Shown: positions 63,606-64,000 of the stretch, in pieces | How positions within the stretch are numbered: position 1 is the stretch's first letter | Layout of the letters: the number at the start of each line of letters is the position of its first letter | NCBI RefSeq assembly: GCF_026810505.1 | Contig: NZ_CP101750.1 | Location: 5,637,501-5,701,500, forward strand | Reading direction: 5' to 3' | DNA from: Streptomyces sp. Je 1-369 | Lineage (GTDB): Bacteria; Actinomycetota; Actinomycetes; Streptomycetales; Streptomycetaceae | DNA: 64,000 nt | Program-made: the position numbers and the translations under genes | The notes under the pieces: model-generated | What the model saw: only the letters and a program-made list of their open reading frames with translations | What the model was told of the DNA's origin: nothing | Databases searched by the model: none

Positions 63606-64000
63606 ACAGCCTGATCAAGCTCGAGATCACCCGCGCCCTGCGCAACCGCAAGTTCCTCTTCTTCTCCGTCATCTACCCGTCGGTGCTCTTCGTGATCATC
63701 GCGGGCAGCCAGGACGGCGCCGACAAGGTTCCCGGGACCGGTCTGTCCGTCCCCGCGTTCATGATGGTCTCGATGGCGTCCTTCGGCGCCCTGACCGCCG
63801 TACTCATGGGCAACAGCGAGCGCATCGCCAAGGAGCGCGAGAGCGGCTGGGTGCGGCAGCTGCGCCTGACGTCCCTGCCGGGCCGCGGCTACGTCCTCGC
63901 GAAGACCGCGAGCGCCGCCGTGGTCAGCCTGCCGTCCATCGTCGTGGTCTTCGCGGTCGCGGCGGTCTTCAAGGACGTCCGCTTCGACGCCTGGCAGTGG
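63602..64000 (+). CDS. ABC-2 type permease (partial, cut by window end)
   Basis: The open frame begins ATGAACAGCCTGATC and continues past position 64000. The first 133 residues show a TM helix (KFLFFSVIYPSVLFVIIAG) after a basic start, a second (FMMVSMASFGALTAVLM), the RIAKERESGWVRQLRLTSLP loop typical of ABC-2 permeases and a third hydrophobic segment. It is translationally coupled to the ATPase. The complete system would export a hydrophobic substrate or lipid. The substrate is not known. Confidence 0.88.
   Translation, partial: MNSLIKLEITRALRNRKFLFFSVIYPSVLFVIIAGSQDGADKVPGTGLSVPAFMMVSMASFGALTAVLMGNSERIAKERESGWVRQLRLTSLPGRGYVLAKTASAAVVSLPSIVVVFAVAAVFKDVRFDAWQW

Overview
This 64 kb window is chromosomal DNA of a Streptomyces or a very close actinomycete. 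The base composition is about 72% GC, GTG and TTG starts are frequent, and the gene content is typical: a WhiB-like protein, mycothiol biosynthesis (mshB), polyphosphate glucokinase, a SpoIIE-type phosphatase with HATPase partners, and BldK-like oligopeptide ABC operons. As I recall, the gene order resembles the S. coelicolor core region around SCO5046-SCO5061 and SCO5106-SCO5131. I could not check this.

Layout. (1) 0-10.4 kb is core metabolism: wblI, glpX, a DUF4245 protein, a RutE-like nitroreductase, xseB/xseA, an APC permease, ispH, ppgK, a DUF6542 membrane protein and ychF. Three tandem 66-bp repeat units separate xseA from the permease. (2) 10.5-11.5 kb holds an intact Phd/RelE-type toxin-antitoxin pair beside what looks like the fused remains of a second one. 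(3) 11.5-23.3 kb is accessory: an amidase, an ECF sigma factor with a translationally coupled membrane partner, a threonine-synthase-like enzyme, a secreted S8 protease convergent with a serpin, an alpha/beta hydrolase, a GntR regulator, a SPOR mini-protein and a Nudix hydrolase. (4) 23.4-33.6 kb is signalling and envelope stress: a lone HATPase, a PAS-GAF-PP2C-HATPase protein, PspA, a TPM-domain protein, and a MoxR ATPase with a VWA protein (RavA/ViaA-like), then a SUKH protein. (5) 33.6-37.6 kb encodes an Sdh1-type succinate dehydrogenase whose membrane anchor has a CHSCRH motif. (6) 37.9-56.2 kb is dominated by peptide uptake: a lone solute-binding lipoprotein, typA, and two complete paralogous five-gene oligopeptide ABC operons separated by two GNAT genes. 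(7) 56.3-64 kb has an S9 peptidase, a small membrane protein, mshB-DUF6113, a Pro/Gly-rich membrane protein with a peptidoglycan-binding-like domain, and the start of an ATPase/permease ABC pair behind a 36-bp dyad.

Working together: peptide import (two Opp systems, an extra binding lipoprotein), peptide cleavage (S8, S9) and protease inhibition (serpin) recur, as expected of a saprophyte whose development responds to peptides. The HATPase/PP2C and PspA/TPM/MoxR/VWA genes form a plausible envelope and stress-response neighbourhood. Most of the window is ordinary core genome. The least explained parts are the decayed TA fusion, the 66-bp repeats, the Sdh anchor, the dyad at 62.6 kb and the repeat-rich MoxR/VWA locus.
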